A program made the position numbers and the translations under genes. A DNA stretch of 6,195 nt from Chloroflexota bacterium (GTDB lineage Bacteria > Chloroflexota > UBA6077 > JACCZL01), in the NCBI GenBank assembly GCA_013695975.1, contig JACCZL010000920.1, positions 1-6,195 of the forward strand, given 5' to 3'. This document shows, one piece after another, positions 5,191-6,195 of this stretch. The notes beneath the pieces were generated by a model, which was not told the origin of the DNA, searched no databases, and saw nothing but the letters and a program-made list of their open reading frames with translations. Within the stretch, counting starts at the first letter, position 1. Every line of letters starts with the position of its first letter.

Positions 5191-6195
5191 CTAGTGCGAG
5201 GCGGAGGGGCTGGGGATGCTGGCGATGGCGACGTTGATGCAGGCGGGCCGGCCGCTGGCGAGCGCCCGCTCGAGGGCGGGCCGCAGCTCTTCGGGCCGCT
5301 CGACGTGCTCCCCGTGGGCCCCGAGCGCCACGGCGACCTGGTCGTAGCGGGTCGGCAGGAGGTCGGCGGCTACCAGGCGGTCCGGACCGTAGACCTCGCG
5401 CTGACGGTGGCGCTCGGCAGCCCAGCCGGCGTCGTTGCCGACGACCGCGACGAACGAGACGTCGTGGCGGACGGCCGTGTCGAGCTCCATCCCGTGGAAC
5501 CCAAACGTCCCGTCGCCGATAAAGGCGACCGCCCGGACATCTGGCCGCGCGATCGCGGCGGCGATGGCGAACGGGATCCCGGAGCCGATCCCGCCGAGCT
5601 TACCGTTGCCGAGCGTCTCGTACGGCCCGCCGCCGAGGGCCCAGCGGGCCCACTGGCCGAACTCGCCCCCGTCGAGCGCCACGCAGTCGCCTGGACGGAG
5701 GACGTCGCGGACGGCGGCAGCGACCCGCAGCGGGTGGAGCGGCAGATCATCCGTCGTCGTAGCGGGGGCCAGGGTTGTCAGGTTCGCTTCTCGAATGGCG
5801 TCCAGCTCGTCGCGCCAACTGGATCGGGGCCGAGCCCGACCGCGCGCCGCCTCGACGAGCTGGCCGAGGACGGTCGGGGCATCGCCGACGAGCCCGAGGT
5901 CGACCGGGCGATTGCGGCCGATCTCGGCGCGCTCGGGGGCGACTTGGACTACCCGGCTGGCCTCGCCGAGGGCCGGCGGACCACCGAAGCCGACGGTAAA
6001 GTCCTGCGGGGCCAGCAGCAGCACCACGTCGGCGCGCTTGAACTCGCGGCCCAGCCCGTGGAGCGACGGGTCGGTCAGTCCGCGGGGACTCTCGACGACG
6101 AAGCCAGGTGCGCCGATCAGCTCGAGTAGGGCCCGCAGGCGCTCGCCGGCCGGCCCGCGCCAGGCGGCCGGGCCGCCCAGCACGATCGGCCGCTC
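5191..6195 (-). CDS. thiamine-diphosphate enzyme, acetolactate-synthase-like, 5'-partial
   Basis: The C-terminal 334 residues of a thiamine-diphosphate-dependent enzyme of the acetolactate synthase / benzoylformate decarboxylase type; the start codon and the whole N-terminal pyrimidine-binding domain, including the catalytic Glu, are off the right edge. The first visible residues are ERPIVLGGPAAWRG, the beginning of the central domain (to about 120). The C-terminal diphosphate-binding domain begins near PLHPLRVAAAVRDVL and carries DGGEFGQWARWAL, then a glycine-rich GKLGGIGSGIPFAIAAA. The cofactor/metal motif is GDGTFGF at 227-233, then 24 residues after the GDG a GND (253-255). The second Asn of the usual GDG...NN motif is thus Asp (D255). 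LPTRYDQVAVALG and the closing SGRPACINV are typical of this group. Family members decarboxylate 2-keto acids or make acetohydroxy acids. With the N-terminus missing, I do not assign a substrate or symbol. The stop is TAG at 5191. The antitoxin-like gene starts 144 bp further on. Confidence 0.93.
   Translation of the reverse strand, partial: ERPIVLGGPAAWRGPAGERLRALLELIGAPGFVVESPRGLTDPSLHGLGREFKRADVVLLLAPQDFTVGFGGPPALGEASRVVQVAPERAEIGRNRPVDLGLVGDAPTVLGQLVEAARGRARPRSSWRDELDAIREANLTTLAPATTTDDLPLHPLRVAAAVRDVLRPGDCVALDGGEFGQWARWALGGGPYETLGNGKLGGIGSGIPFAIAAAIARPDVRAVAFIGDGTFGFHGMELDTAVRHDVSFVAVVGNDAGWAAERHRQREVYGPDRLVAADLLPTRYDQVAVALGAHGEHVERPEELRPALERALASGRPACINVAIASIPSPSASH

Noticed and set aside
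5146..6129. 327-codon open frame on the plus strand
   Set aside because: It is antisense to the thiamine-diphosphate enzyme, which has recognisable motifs throughout; the antisense translation has none.

Overview
The window is GC-rich bacterial DNA (third codon positions mostly G or C) with five protein genes and no RNA gene, insertion sequence or CRISPR array that I can see. A PPOX-class protein of the F420/flavin type, a short antitoxin of a style common in Chloroflexota, a DUF4234-like membrane protein and a family 5 solute-binding protein together suggest a Chloroflexota (Thermomicrobia-like) or actinobacterial genome. This is inference from protein style, not from a marker gene.

Layout. 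Bases 1-1419 (+) are the 3' part of a family 5 ABC transporter solute-binding protein whose start lies outside the window. After a 212-bp gap with a good hairpin comes a five-segment membrane protein (1632-2234, +). It converges on a leftward block across a 71-bp gap. In transcription order the leftward block is: an acetolactate-synthase-like thiamine-diphosphate enzyme (6195-5191, its 5' end off the right edge); a small antitoxin-like protein whose C-terminus looks like the tail of a RelE/ParE toxin (5046-4726); a GH13 alpha-glucosidase (4683-3082); and, after a 362-bp gap rich in inverted repeats, a PPOX-class split-barrel oxidoreductase (2719-2306).

The genes do not form one evident pathway. 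The toxin-antitoxin remnant and the glucosidase are only 42 bp apart and may share a transcript. The glucosidase and the PPOX gene are probably separate units, because the gap between them holds a perfect 28-bp palindrome and three smaller stem-loops. The solute-binding protein has no permease or ATPase next to it in the visible DNA.

Most genes are ordinary housekeeping or accessory metabolism. The two observations most worth following are the in-frame fusion of an antitoxin to the C-terminal third of a toxin (junction near 4824) and the 28-bp palindrome at 2879-2906. I found no convincing new multi-gene system.
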